Positions 28,376 through 39,150 of a stretch of DNA of 64,000 nucleotides are shown here, in pieces (position 1 is the stretch's first letter; every line of letters begins with the position of its first letter). Made by a program: the position numbers and the translations under genes. The notes under the pieces are model-generated. The model was not told the origin of the DNA and did not search any database. It was given only the letters and a program-made list of their open reading frames with translations. The stretch is from the NCBI GenBank assembly GCA_963402885.1, contig OY727093.1:4588001-4652000 (forward strand), read 5' to 3'. The stretch comes from Antedon bifida (Eukaryota > Echinodermata > Crinoidea > Comatulida > Antedonidae).

Positions 28376-31300
28376 CTACGATACCGGTGCAACTTCAATA
28401 CTGTTAATTCTTAACACTGTGTGGTTGGGTTTCTTTTCTGAAAAAAAAATAGCAAAACAAATTATGAAACACTCTATAGCAAGCAGACGGGGAAGTGCAT
28501 ACATATAATATTAATATTTTGTAAATAGTAGTTATAATAATAATTTCACTTTAACTGTCAAAAGGACAGTTTTGCTGAATTTAAACTTTTATTACGATTT
28601 TTAATATTTGCATTCATTATGCTCCACTTAACTATGCAGCTGTCAAATTAAAAATCATTCTGTACACATTTACGTATGCGCATCTTAGACAAAATAACAT
28701 AGTCGTGTGGCATGTCAGGGAAACGAAAGCCAATTATCCAGCATACAAAATTAGACCGAAGCTGCTTTCACATCGCGTCCGGTGCCCTGCGAAAAATATC
28801 GTGGAAAATTGGTTCAGTGGTAAAGCATAGGATCGCTGACACCAAATTCATACGATTTGAATCCATACCGTAGCGATAGATCAAAAAGCTATTTGTTTTC
28901 TGAAATCGTACGATTTTTGTCTTTCATCCAATCAGCAGTGAGCATGAATGACCTCGCTTGCCATCGGATAACAAAATTTGTGCTCAATGTAAAAGCGTGC
29001 TCAATGCTTGCTTGCTTTTTTTTTGGGGTGCCGGAACGAACCTGGGAGTGATGTGAAAGTAGGTTAACACAACAATTAAAATGACAAACCTATATAATAT
29101 TAATGGAAAAAAAATTATGTAACACACCCTTGTATTTTTTGTGCCTCTTCCTCCTATGGAAACGGAATATTACAATAGTTGGACCCTTAGTTTTCTCAAT
29201 CACTGTGGCTTCTACTTTCACAACATCTAACCTAATAAAAAGTTATTATTTATCTTTATTTTATGTATGTACTTTCTCAATTTTGTATGAGGAGCCAACA
29301 CAAAATCAAACTCGATGAATCCATTGTCATGATAATCATTGGAATATATTCATTGCAGCCATGAAATCCATTGGCATAATAAAATATCATTTTAAAGAAA
29401 AGATTGTTAGTGAAAAATTGTGGATGAACATACTTAATGAGAGGCTTTCCTGTAATTGTGAAGTTTTCACCTCCTACCATTAGGACCTGTAAAATAAAAA
29501 ATAAAAATTGTAGGCAATGATATATCATTACTAAGTTCAAGTGAAAATGTGTACACAAGATGCTCTCCACAAACAAAAGTCTAAAGCTATTTAGGGTAGT
29601 GTACAATATCCTGTCCATCTGAGAATCCCTTGCTGAAATCGCCTCCAACCTCCATACAGTGGCAATCTGTGAGCTTGCAAAGTCAAGTTTGCTAGTTAAG
29701 AATAGGCTTATTGAGGGTAGGGAGTTGTACAACTCCCTGATTCAGGGATACTACAGTATAGACACAAAATGCCCTTTGGTTCATTCCAGGCGACACATTT
29801 TTACTGTTTATAACTTACTGCTTAACTTACTTTTTCAAGCCGTATCCTATCACCAACATCAGCATCAATGTGCGAAAGAGTTTGGATTAGGTCATTTGTT
29901 GTTACTTTAAATTGTTTACCAGATATATATAAAATTGCAAACAGACGGCCACTGTTGGAATTTATCTCACTGTTTACGTTTTGCAATACTGAATAATCTG
30001 TAATAAACAATTTTTTTTTAAAAATTTTCATGTTATACTTTTTCATTTTCATGCCACCTTATTAACTGGCCCTGCAGTAACGTTTAGACCACTGGGTTCA
30101 TTGACATTAGCCTATGTTGTCTAAAGCTCAGTCTACACTATCAAACTTTATGTGACAAAGCAATGTGTCCATATATGGACATGATAACAGCATATCACTA
30201 CCATATTTGTGGCTACATCACACCTTTTTTCAGGAGCTTAAGAGTTAATTCTACTGTTTGATGCTGGAAGAAATACACTGAATTGAACGCAAACTGCTTC
30301 AATGTACACTAAAGTAAGTTCTGTCTACACTATCAAACTAGTTTGAAAAAAAAAAGCGATGTGCCCAAATATGGTAGTGATATGACATCATCATGTCCAT
30401 ATATGGGCATATTTTTTTGAGAGTTTAAGATTTAACAGTGCACTCTGTAAACATTATGTGTGTTGTATGTTTTCTATTATTTTTTTTTTATCATCATAAA
30501 GATCTTCAGTGATTCGAGGAGAAGACCGTGTCCTCTCCCGTCAAAGAAACGCTTTGAACCAGTTCAGGGTAACCCATCTACTGTATTCATGATCAATGAG
30601 TTGGATACTGCTTTGGTGGAAGTGGAAGGAGGAAACAAAGTAAGCCATACTACTACTACCACATCAGATATTTTTTTTTTTATTAAAACAACATTTTAAC
30701 ATAAATATCATTACCATTAGATAGAGAAAAATCAGTGTTTAAAGATGTTGGTAGCGTTGACGATGGTTGTAATCTAAGTAACTGTGGCAATACCATGCGA
30801 TGTACTTGAGTTCTATTAAAAAATGATTTGATTAACAATTATTAAATTGGAGGTAGGGACACTCCTTGGCTGCTGACTGTTGTGGAGAATTACTATGCTG
30901 TTTCTTAGTGTCATTCTGTGCTAATAATAATAAATATGTTTTCGACAGTGCATTAGAATTACTTTTAGACTCAAAAGGTACATATTGGCATTTCGACTCA
31001 TAAAAGATGCATCAATCTAGGCCTAGGCCTAGTGGCAAGAAAACAAAATGTAAAGGTAAAATGGAGAACTTACCTGACTAAATTAAAACAATTATTTACT
31101 TCAATTTGAAAACCTATAAAACAGAATAGAATAAATGATAATGGAAAAAAGTTTTTATAAAATTTAGTAATAAGTTTTAGTAATACTCAATTAGTAGTGC
31201 TGGCAGTGGTAGCCTACATTTGCCAATTCCTAAAATTAAAAATAAAAGATGACGTGAGGGAACTTTTTCACAGATTGGCTGACTTGCCAGACCGTGTTTA

Positions 31301-31626
31301 TAGAAAATACAGGGTGGGTGCCACTGTACTTTCGCACCTAGCCTACCTAGGCTAGGCCTAGGCTTAAAATAGGCCTAACCACACTCGAGCTGCCCGGTCG
31401 GTGCGTTTTTGTCCAGCGATTTTCAATACAATGGTCACGTGTAGGTGCGAAAGTACAGTACCACCCATAAGGCCTAACTAAGAGGGAAATTAGAATAAAT
31501 AACACAATTTATATAAGCTATAATACATTTTAAGAATCTCTAATAAGAAAGGTAGAGCCAACCTGGTTTCCGCAACGACCGCGTAAGCCTTCCTCCACAA
31601 GACAACCATCTCATGGGGGCAGCCAT
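28376..31626 (-). CDS. MRPL21: Mitochondrial ribosomal protein bL21m (MRPL21)
   Basis: Five minus-strand exons (31626-31563, 29997-29831, 29486-29434, 29231-29128, 28437-28376) join in phase into 450 nt, 149 residues. Exon 1 encodes an Arg-rich, acid-free leader (MAAPMRWLSCGGRLTRSLRK) typical of a mitochondrial presequence. The L21 fold follows: GRLFAILYISGKQFKV, VGDRIRLEKVLMVGGENFTI, KVEATVIEKTKGP, FRFHRRKRHKKYK, and the family end TVLRINSIEVAP. The product is a 39S subunit protein binding 16S-type rRNA. Human MRPL21 is 205 residues; the segment between the leader and the L21 core is much shorter here. A 40-nt AT-rich segment at 31074-31113 has splice sites but breaks the frame, so it is left out. 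Intron 1 is 1.56 kb and holds three MITEs and an antisense exon-like ORF. Confidence 0.93.
28801..28880 (+). repeat. tRNA-like SINE fragment
   Basis: TGGTTCAGTGGTAAAGCATAGGATCG resembles an A-box region, in pieces, and GATTTGAATCC resembles a B box. No cloverleaf closes and no intact tail is seen. Upstream of the MRPL21 last exon, in its intron. Confidence 0.35.
30122..30240. repeat. MITE, CTCTGTCTACACTATCAAAC family, copy 6 (right-truncated)
   Basis: The left end TAAAGCTCAGTCTACACTAT is clear. The interior has GTCCATATATGGACATGATA. The right terminus is degraded to TTTTTTCAGGAGCTTA. Confidence 0.7.
30316..30430. repeat. MITE, CTCTGTCTACACTATCAAAC family, copy 7 (right-truncated)
   Basis: Left end AAGTTCTGTCTACACTATCA; interior GTGCCCAAATATGGTAGTGA and ATCATCATGTCCATATATGG. 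Its right end breaks off at TTTTTTTGAGAG, much like copy 6 some 80 bp upstream. Confidence 0.75.
30502..30639 (+). CDS. Unassigned exon-like open frame, antisense in MRPL21 intron 1
   Basis: A plus-strand segment after a pyrimidine-rich stretch and AAAG acceptor reads IFSDSRRRPCPLPSKK, then RFEPVQGNPSTVFM and INELDTALVEVEGGNK, and ends at a good GTAAGC donor (30640). Its amino-acid mix, GC content and splice sites look like a real exon, but I do not recognise the protein and found no partner exon nearby. It could belong to a gene overlapping MRPL21 on the opposite strand, be a relic, or be chance. No function is proposed. Confidence 0.35.
31312..31466. repeat. MITE with ACTGTACTTTCGCACCTA inverted ends
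   Basis: Left GGGTGGGTGCCACTGTACTT and right AAGTACAGTACCACCC are inverted with a few mismatches; CTTTCGCACCTA and TAGGTGCGAAAG pair perfectly. The interior includes AGGCCTA words. It lies in MRPL21 intron 1, about 100 bp from exon 1. Confidence 0.85.
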
Positions 31627-31999
31627 CTTGAGACAATATCTTGATCTTGCTGCCAAAATATCAGTATATAGAGGGCGGCGTATAAAATTAATTAATTCAA
31701 TTTTTTAAGCCTCGAGTATAGTATCATGCACGTTGCTGCTCTCTGTCCTCCCTTTCTTTCTGCTCGGGATTTTCCAAGTTTTCAAATCACAACATCGATT
31801 TCAAAAAGACAAAGACATTTATTATATTAGCCTTTCTAGAAATAGCCTAGGTTATTTTTTTAAACCAGATGATCGGAGAATAAGGTAAAGTATACAGTAC
31901 AGGCCTAACATGTTTGGATCCATCGAACATAACAATAACATGATCCAAACAAAAGAGTGACAGGTGGTGTGTAGGCCTAGGTCTGCAGTTAGTGACCTG

Positions 32000-32660
32000 A
32001 CCAAAGATCGTATAGCGCCACGTAGTGGTGGCGGTGTCTGATCATTTCGGCCGCCAGTCATTTCGGCCGCTGGTTATGGAATTGCCAAATTCATAAAACG
32101 CCAAAAAGGACAAAATATGTATTGTTCATTTCGGCCGCCAGAATTGTAATTTTTCTTGAATATGTATGACACGCCATGTGTGTTAAAATTTTACTAAAGA
32201 CTGTATTATTAAGCCCAATCGGCGGTCTTCAATTCCAGAAATAGCAGCAATATTTATGGCGTGCACATTGCCATCACGAATATTAATGATATTTTTTTAA
32301 TAAGAGGAGGTGATGCTGAAGTTTTTATATGTGCCAGTCAAAAACACTTTTATTCGTATGTTTTACATTTATTATATTCATAAAGAAACACATTTTTACA
32401 AAGCACATGCATCTTCGAGACCTGTAAAATAAAAAATCAATAGTCATTTTGACCAAAATATTCAGACGGTAAAATACCGTAATATAACTTTAAATCTATA
32501 CTGTACAGTTATTTCTGGCTATTTCAATTTGGTGCGCCATACCTGGCGGCCGAAATGATCATGCCATATTTTGTCCTTTTTGGAGTTTCATGAATTTGGT
32601 CGTTCCATAACTGGCGGCCGAAATGCACTGTGACCGTGGTGGCGCTATAGTATTTTTGGT
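32000..32660. mobile_element. Non-autonomous DNA transposon with ATTTCGGCCGCC repeats in its ends
   Basis: The ends are inverted: TATAGCGCCAC at 32011 and GTGGCGCTATA near 32637. Further in, ATTTCGGCCGCCAG, ATGGAATTGCCAAATTCAT and CAAAAAGGACAAAATAT on the left match, inverted, ATATTTTGTCCTTTTTGG, CATGAATTTGGTCGTTCCAT and GGCGGCCGAAATG on the right. ATTTCGGCCGC occurs three times on the left and its complement twice on the right. No ORF over 70 codons is present. It lies upstream of MRPL21 exon 1. Confidence 0.8.
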
Positions 32661-32995
32661 AGTGACCGTCATCACAACGATTTCAGTTGAAGTGTGACTG
32701 CGATTGAGAACGATAAGTCTCAAGTTAAGTATCGGTTAGGTGTGACCGGGCCTTTACCCGGGTCATTCAGCGACTCGGGTAACTTTTTACGTCGTTTTCC
32801 GCATTTTTGCGTCCCGGGTACGACTCGGGTTATACAATTCCGGATCAACTCCGCATTTTTACTGGTGGTGTAAAAAAAGGGTATAGGCCAGCGTTGTCAG
32901 CGATAAAATTCCGTGCACATCATACGTTAGAATATTGCGCACAGAAAAACGATTATGCCATTGTGGAGCACCTAAAGAAAATAAAATGTTAGTGT

Positions 32996-33345
32996 GCCCT
33001 CTATTTTGTGTCTATACAGTATAGACTATATACTGTATACATACTACATACAGTGCAGAATAGGTGAAAATAACAGGACCCGCCTTTTATTCCAATTTTT
33101 AACATGATGATGTCATCAAAATGAAACAAGTAGATAGCAATTTTGAAAGGGAATTAAAAAAAATTGGATAAGTAGAATATGGAAGCGCGCTCTTTTAAAT
33201 GTCATGAACTATGACGCAAAATATGAAAATACGACTTTTATAATTGAACTGGCCATATGATGACGTCACAACATTGGTAAAAGGGTGCTCAATATTATGT
33301 TTGGCGGGAGCGAGGTAGAAACATGAGAAAGAATACAGTATTGTA
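32996..33345 (-). mobile_element. Inverted fragment of the 36-38 kb hairpin element
   Basis: Reads in reverse orientation parts of 37200-37620: CAGTGCAGAATAGGTGAAA, AGGACCCGCC, TTCCAATTTTTAACATG, AGATAGCAATTT and GGCCATATGATGACGTCAC. The ends carrying hairpins are missing, so it is a truncated relic. Confidence 0.75.
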
Positions 33346-33576
33346 CTTACCGCCCGTTTGAGATTGTATTATATTATTCCTCTGGAGCTGAGTGACCTAA
33401 TTGTGACGTGGGAAAATGGCTGAGAAATTACGCAGCAGCATTCGGCAGTTGCAAAGAAATTGGTTTAAAAAACACATTTTTATTACAAATTTTCTGTTCT
33501 AATATAGACTAAAGGTGACTTGCGGTTTAAGAGGAGATAGAGAGGCTTAGTGCTATTAATTATTATATTATAGATA

Positions 33577-33809
33577 TGAAATAAAAATTATTGTGTCTCC
33601 AGGATCTCAGCCCTTTAACCATGGTTGGGGCTGAGGTAAGAAAGTTATGACAATTTTTAGGGCTGTTACATGGCCAGAAATGGCACTTATAATTTAAAAT
33701 AGGAAATAACAAATATATTAGTGTCTCCAGGACCTCAGCCCCTCTGAGGCTGAGGTTAGAAAATTTTGAAAGAAAGAGCTGCTCGATGGCTGGAAATGGC
33801 ACTTTTAAG
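33577..33809. repeat. Two tandem units of about 128 bp
   Basis: Each unit contains GTGTCTCCAGGAtCTCAGCC (with one variable base), a GGGCTGAGG or GAGGCTGAGG segment, then TGGCcAGAAATGGCACTT. Two copies only. Confidence 0.7.
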
Positions 33810-34379
33810 GGTTGGGGGAGGGGTGCGGCCGCTTATATAGGCCTATAATTATTATTATTAACTGAAAAAACTAAACCCCTTTCATAATGTTTTCGTTCAA
33901 TTGTCTCTACACTTGGGGATCCACCTGCATGATCTCTGAAATAGAGCAACATAATTGGTCGTTGTGCTGCCTATCGCACACGGTAGTTTGTGAGCAGCCT
34001 TCCTATCAGAAGAGTCAATTGAATCCGAATCGAAAGGATAGAGGAACTATTGTACGGGAAAAACCTAACAGACCTGTTTTGTACAATATGATAATGTGCA
34101 AGGTGATATGTACGAAATTGCAAGATTAAACAAAATATTTTTCGTGTTTTGTGGTATATTTTTTTTTGGTTTAAAAAATACAAAATTATGTAATAATGCT
34201 GTGGCATTATGCCAGATGCCGTGGGCCTCCAAATAATGCCAAAAAGCATAATAATGGCAACTACTGTATGATCTAGGCTGAGTTTGGTGTGAACATTTCG
34301 TAAAAAAACGGCCATCAGTCAATTGATGGTACCTTGATCTCTGTTCTAGAACTTTTTTCCAGTAATACATTAAAGGCTA

Positions 34380-34805
34380 TGATACGAGTTAAAATATTTA
34401 TACTACATCCTCGAAATGTGGGCTCACAGCCAAATTTCGGTATCCAAACTCTAGATGCTTATGTTGGTTTGACAGATTTGACTGCTCTATGTGTTTTATT
34501 TATTTTTAAAGAGGGTAACTCTTCCAGTTTAGCGACCAGTGGGGCAATTCTTTTTAAATAACAAAGAGATAAAAAAAAAAGCAAGCAATGTTGAGCAAAC
34601 AAATAAAACTGTTGAGAGAGCAAGTAGTATAAGCAAGGGTATGAGACCAATTACAGATTTCGCAACTACTAGCAAAACGGATGCCTCTAATACCAATGCA
34701 ATAGTTGCTAGAGACCAGTTTGCATCTAGCAAAAGGAAAAAGCTTACTGAAAGTGGGGAAAAAAATGTTGAAAAGAGAGATAGAAAATCTGATTCAGTAA
34801 ATTAA
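34380..34805 (+). pseudogene. LINE ORF1 remnant with frameshift
   Basis: A frame reading VGLTDLTALCVLFIFKEG runs to about 34558. The continuation, rich in Lys, Ser and Thr (NKEIKKKASNVEQTNKTVE; SSKRKKLTES), lies in another frame and stops at 34805. Its place just before the endonuclease ORF fits the tail of a LINE ORF1. No RNA-binding domain can be recognised, so the call is by position. Confidence 0.45.
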
Positions 34806-34946
34806 ATTACGTTGTTCTTGCTTCAAATGTTAACTCATCTAAGTTAAAATATCACTTAGATAAACTCAATAGAGTATTTTCAAAAGTAAATGTCTTTTTT
34901 TGCTTTTGTTTTGTAAATCAAAAATGTAAAAAAAAGTACATATATA

Positions 34947-36180
34947 ATGAAAGAAAATCCAAAAAATAATTCTCTACATTTAATATCTTTAAATGTAAGA
35001 GGTCTAAGAGATCAGTCTAAGAAAAGAAAAGTTTTTAAATGGTTCGAAGACCAAAAACCTGATATTATATTTCTACAGGAAACACATTTTGACAAAAAAA
35101 CTACTAGTTGTAAAGCAAAACTGTGGAAAGGTACAGCATATCACAGTTATGGTACAACAAATAGTAGAGGTGTTTCTATCTTATTTAAAGCAAATTTTGA
35201 TACGAAAGACATAGATTGTAAATACATTGACAGTGAAGGCAGAATGATTATTCTTAGTATAAAATATAAGACAAAAATAATTAATTTAATAAATGTGTAT
35301 TCTCCGAATAACTACAAAGAAAGAGCCTTGTTCTTTAAAAAAGTTGAAAAAAAGATTGACACTCTTTGTGGTTCTGCTGACGAATACATCATTTTAGGTG
35401 GTGATATGAACTGTATTCTAGATCGAAAGATAGATCAGAAAAATAGTTATAATAGTTATGATAACTTACCATTAGTTCTGAAGAACTGTATGAAAAAACA
35501 CAAATTGACAGATATATGGAGACAATGTCATAAAAGTAAATCTCAGTTCACTTGGCGTCGTAAAGATACCTACAGACGATTAGACTTTTGGTGTATTACA
35601 AAAGCCATGTATAAGAACGGAATTGTAAAGTCAACAGATATAAGACCTTCCCTTTTTTCTGACCACCAAGTCATTTCACTTAAACTGTTAAATGAAGACA
35701 ATAATCGGGGACCTGGTATTTGGAAATTAAATAACAGCGTCATAAATGAAGAAAAATACAGTACTGCCATAAAAAAAATAATCGAAAATGTTAAACAAAA
35801 TAAAAATAATCTCAACCCAGAAATGTTATGGGAATATCTAAAAATAAAAATAAAAGAATTCTCTATCAAATATTGCATAAAAAAACAAAAAAACAAAAAT
35901 GCTCTGAAAGACAATTTGAATAAAGAGATCCAAATTTTAAATTAGAATGTAGCTATAATAAAGAACTAGATAAAGAATTAAAAACAAAAATAAAAGATCT
36001 TGATAATATTTATCAAGCTGAAGCACAAGGTGCCAAGATCAGATCTAGAATAGAGTGGTTCGAAAACGGCGAAAAAAACACAAACATTTTGGGATGATGT
36101 TAAATACATGTTATGCAGTTCACTAAATTATTGTTATGACCAAAATAAATTATCTAACACACAACGTTTAGGAATAATTA
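34947..36180 (+). pseudogene. LINE ORF2, apurinic-type endonuclease part (L1/Tx1-like)
   Basis: An open frame of 332 codons (34947-35945) has the endonuclease landmarks in order: SLNVRGLRDQSKKR, FLQETHFD, LINVYSPNN, the catalytic GGDMNCILD, RLDFWCIT and SDHQVISL. After its stop at 35943 the protein carries on in another frame (KELDKELKTKIKD; AKIRSRIEWFENGEKN). It then jumps directly to FWDDVKYMLCSSLNY, which in L1-type proteins lies roughly 100 residues further on, so there is an internal deletion near 36085. The enzyme would nick target DNA for target-primed reverse transcription. The copy is dead. Confidence 0.9.
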
Positions 36181-36184
36181 ATTA

Positions 36185-37763
36185 GTTATCCGCTTGGTAT
36201 ACCAAGCGGATAACTCCTTGTTATTGTATGAGATCAACAGTTTTTTTCTGTATTATTCTTCTTTCCTTCCTTCCTTTTTGTGAGTAGCGTTTCTCTAAAA
36301 TGTGTAAACATAACATTTCATAACTTTGACAACATATGGGCATTTACGTGAAGTTGTGCACCTCCTATTTTTGAATGACGTCATAGTTGTGCAACGTGAC
36401 TTACGCGCAATTTTATGAATTTCAATGATTGATCATAGATTAAAAACCAAAAGTCATTTAGTATTGACACTTTGACAACATTTAAGTCATATCAGGGGCA
36501 AACTTTCTACGGATTAAAAATGGCATGTTTCACAAGAAGTTACGCGCGCACGCGCATTTAAAATTTCAAAATGCGCAAAATTAATTTCTAATCAACTTTT
36601 TATGCGTTTCGTGTCATTTTGAGCATGTCAAAAATTCCCACGGGTGCGCAATTTTTTACGCAAGCGGTGCGCACGTAGCGTTAAAAACATATTTTTTTCT
36701 CTTGAATTATATTTTTCAAGCCTTTCCTAGTAATTTTGAAAACAATTTAGACCTTTTCCAGTTTAAATAACGCCATACGAACACGTTGAATTAGACAATT
36801 TGTGCGCGTTTTTTATGAAAAAGCTTAAAAAATCGTCAAAATTATGTCTTTTTTTAAACAGTCATAGTTTCTAAAGTAAACCGTGAACCGTTTATTTTTA
36901 TTACAAAATCTAGAAGTTGATGAGTTGTAGATATCGGATCATGCATCGATAAGGCTAAAAAAACATTGTGACGTCATCGTATGGCCACACGAATGTAAAA
37001 TATAGGATTTTTGTCTCTTTCGTTATTGCTCGTCACATTCAATGGAGCGCATCACGCTTATCTGTATTCCTTTTTCTCCTACATTTATATATTGTGTAGG
37101 TCAATCAACTTTCTTTAGCATGAGATAAAAATATTTTAATTTTTATGACGCCATCATGCCTAAAAATGTTAATGACGTGGGTCATCAGTAAATTTTAATA
37201 TGTAATGGCTCGTAAGAATAAAACGTGATAATCACGATTAAAACGTTTTCTGGAAGCTATTGGATTGTAGATACGAATTCACGTAAACATTTTGCCAATC
37301 GGATGTTGTGACGTCATCATATGGCCAGTTGAATAAAAAAAGTCGTATTTTCATATTTTGCGTAATAGTTCATCACATTTAAAAGGGTGCGCATCTATAT
37401 TTTAAGTATTCAAATTTCTTCTACACGTTAATATGTTGTTCCTGAGATAATTTTCTTCTGAAATTGCTATCTAAGTGTTTCATTTTGATACCGTCGCCAT
37501 GTTAAAAATTGGAATAAATGGCGGGTCCCGTAATTTCACCTATTCTACACTGTATGTAATATGTATACAGAGTATACTGTTTGCATGTATATACTATATG
37601 ACACAAAATTGACAGAATTCAGCACTAACAGCATATCATATTTTTCAGTTCTTGTCATAATGCCATAATCTTTATCTGTGTGCAATATTCCAACGTATGA
37701 CGTGCACGTGGCGTTTGTCGTGGTGCGGATAACTAACTCGTCAAAGTGACGAGTTTCATGTCT
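36185..37763. mobile_element. Hairpin-ended insertion (family A) inside the LINE
   Basis: About 1.58 kb separates LINE protein text ending QRLGII from SLLFKCGEREN, which are adjacent in L1-type ORF2. The left end is a perfect 30 bp palindrome (36185-36214, arms GTTATCCGCTTGG). At the right end the arm word GCGGATAAC recurs (37725-37733), followed one base later by a second hairpin, AACTCGTCA-aag-TGACGAGTT (37735-37755). The interior is non-coding and full of CG-rich words (CGCGCACGCGCAT, GTGCGCA, GACGTCATC). It is related in its interior to 54495-55166 and has truncated copies at 32996 and 62965. Confidence 0.8.
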
Positions 37764-38626
37764 AGTTTATTATTTAAATGTGGAGAGCGAGAAAATTTAG
37801 AAAATTGGAGACCAATTACTTTACTTAATGTAGACTATAAAATTATGGCACATGCCCTAACTAACCGAATGCATGAAATTATTGGATCAATAATAAATTT
37901 CGATCAAAAGGGTTATATAAAAGGAAGATTTGGAGGAGAAAATATAAGATTAGTGGAAGATTTATTAACTTATACAAAAGATAAAAATATACCAGGTGCG
38001 ATGATATTCCTTGACTTCGCCAAAGCCTTTGATTCAATAGATAGAAACCTAATGTTCAAAGTTCTGGAAAAATTTAGATTTGGTAAATCGTTCATAAAAT
38101 GGATACAAATAATTTACACGGATACAATGTGTAAAATAACTAATAATGGTTGGATATCCAAAACTTTTAAAATGAACTGTGGAGTAAGACAGGGCTGTCC
38201 ATTGTCCGCATTGTTATTTATTTTAGTTGCCGAAATCATGGCAATTAACATACGAGAAAATAGACACTGCAAAGGTATTAAACTACCAAGCACCGAACAC
38301 AATGATAATATAGTAAAAATTGCACAATTGGCAGATGATACTGTAATTTTCACAAGTGAAGGACGCAGTTTAGAAATTTTTTTTAATGAAATACATATGT
38401 TTTGTAACATATCAGGTCTAAAATTGAATAAAAAAAAAACAAAAGGCATTTGGATTGGTTCAAGTAGATTTAGTAACTCCACTCCGTTCAATATTGCATG
38501 GACGAAGGAACCAATACAATTTCTTGGAATATATGTTGGCTATAATACCAATTCTTGTGAAAAAAAAAATTGGGATGACAAAATTATTAATTTAAAAAAT
38601 ACATTAAAATTATGGGAAAAAAGATT
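37764..38626 (+). pseudogene. LINE ORF2, reverse transcriptase part, 3'-truncated
   Basis: The frame continues from the interrupted LINE: ENWRPITLLNVDYKIM, DQKGYIKGRFGGEN, the RT catalytic segment FLDFAKAFDSIDR, CGVRQGCPLSALLF and QLADDTVIF (ADD in place of YADD context), then LNKKKTKGIWIG. It breaks at KLWEKR, 38626, after which the sequence is unrelated for about 525 bp. Loss of the 3' half is unusual for a LINE insertion, which normally keeps its 3' end, so rearrangement is likely. Confidence 0.92.
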
Positions 38627-39150
38627 GTATCATCAAAGCCATGGTAGAAAATAATAGGTAATATTGCATGAAGACAATTTATGTTGAGCAGCAAAGGAAA
38701 GAAGATAAGATTGTCTGTCAGTGACCTTCACAACGATTTAGCCTTTGTTCCAAGCAGGAAGTAATCCTAGAAGAGGAAACACTCAATTGTCTTCTGTTCT
38801 TTATTTTTTTGCAGGGCAGTGGTAGTAATCTGATAATTCTTTAAGTAAAATCATTGAAGACATTTTGAAATCGTAGTGAAATATTGAACAGACATGGAAG
38901 GAAGTAATTTCATTTCATGGATACTTTTTTACTATATAATTTAATGTATTTTGTGGTTGGCCTCCAAATATTGAGTTGATGAATCTATCTAGGCCTAATT
39001 CAAACTTAGAATAATAAATAAGAAAAGCATACGAAGCATAGTATAATAATAGGTAGGCTAAAATAGTAAAATACTTTTTTCCATGACCAATCCATGGCCC
39101 AAATGACCCAGATGAACAAATGTAACAAAGAGTTAAAAAAGAACGGTCAC
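38627..39150. other. Spacer between two LINE copies
   Basis: About 525 bp without LINE similarity, coding signal or recognised repeat. It could be original flank of the second insertion or part of the rearrangement. Confidence 0.5.

Noticed and set aside
31074-31113. A 40-nt minus-strand segment with acceptor and donor between MRPL21 exons 1 and 2.
   Set aside because: Its inclusion shifts the L21 frame into a stop. Exon 1 joins exon 2 directly in the correct phase, and the segment is AT-rich without protein character.
32807-32992. A 61-codon plus frame.
   Set aside because: It overlaps repetitive GACTCGGGT sequence, has no splice context and resembles nothing I know.
34334-34561. A possible independent 75-codon gene.
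   Set aside because: Its position and the neighbouring frame make it part of a broken LINE ORF1.
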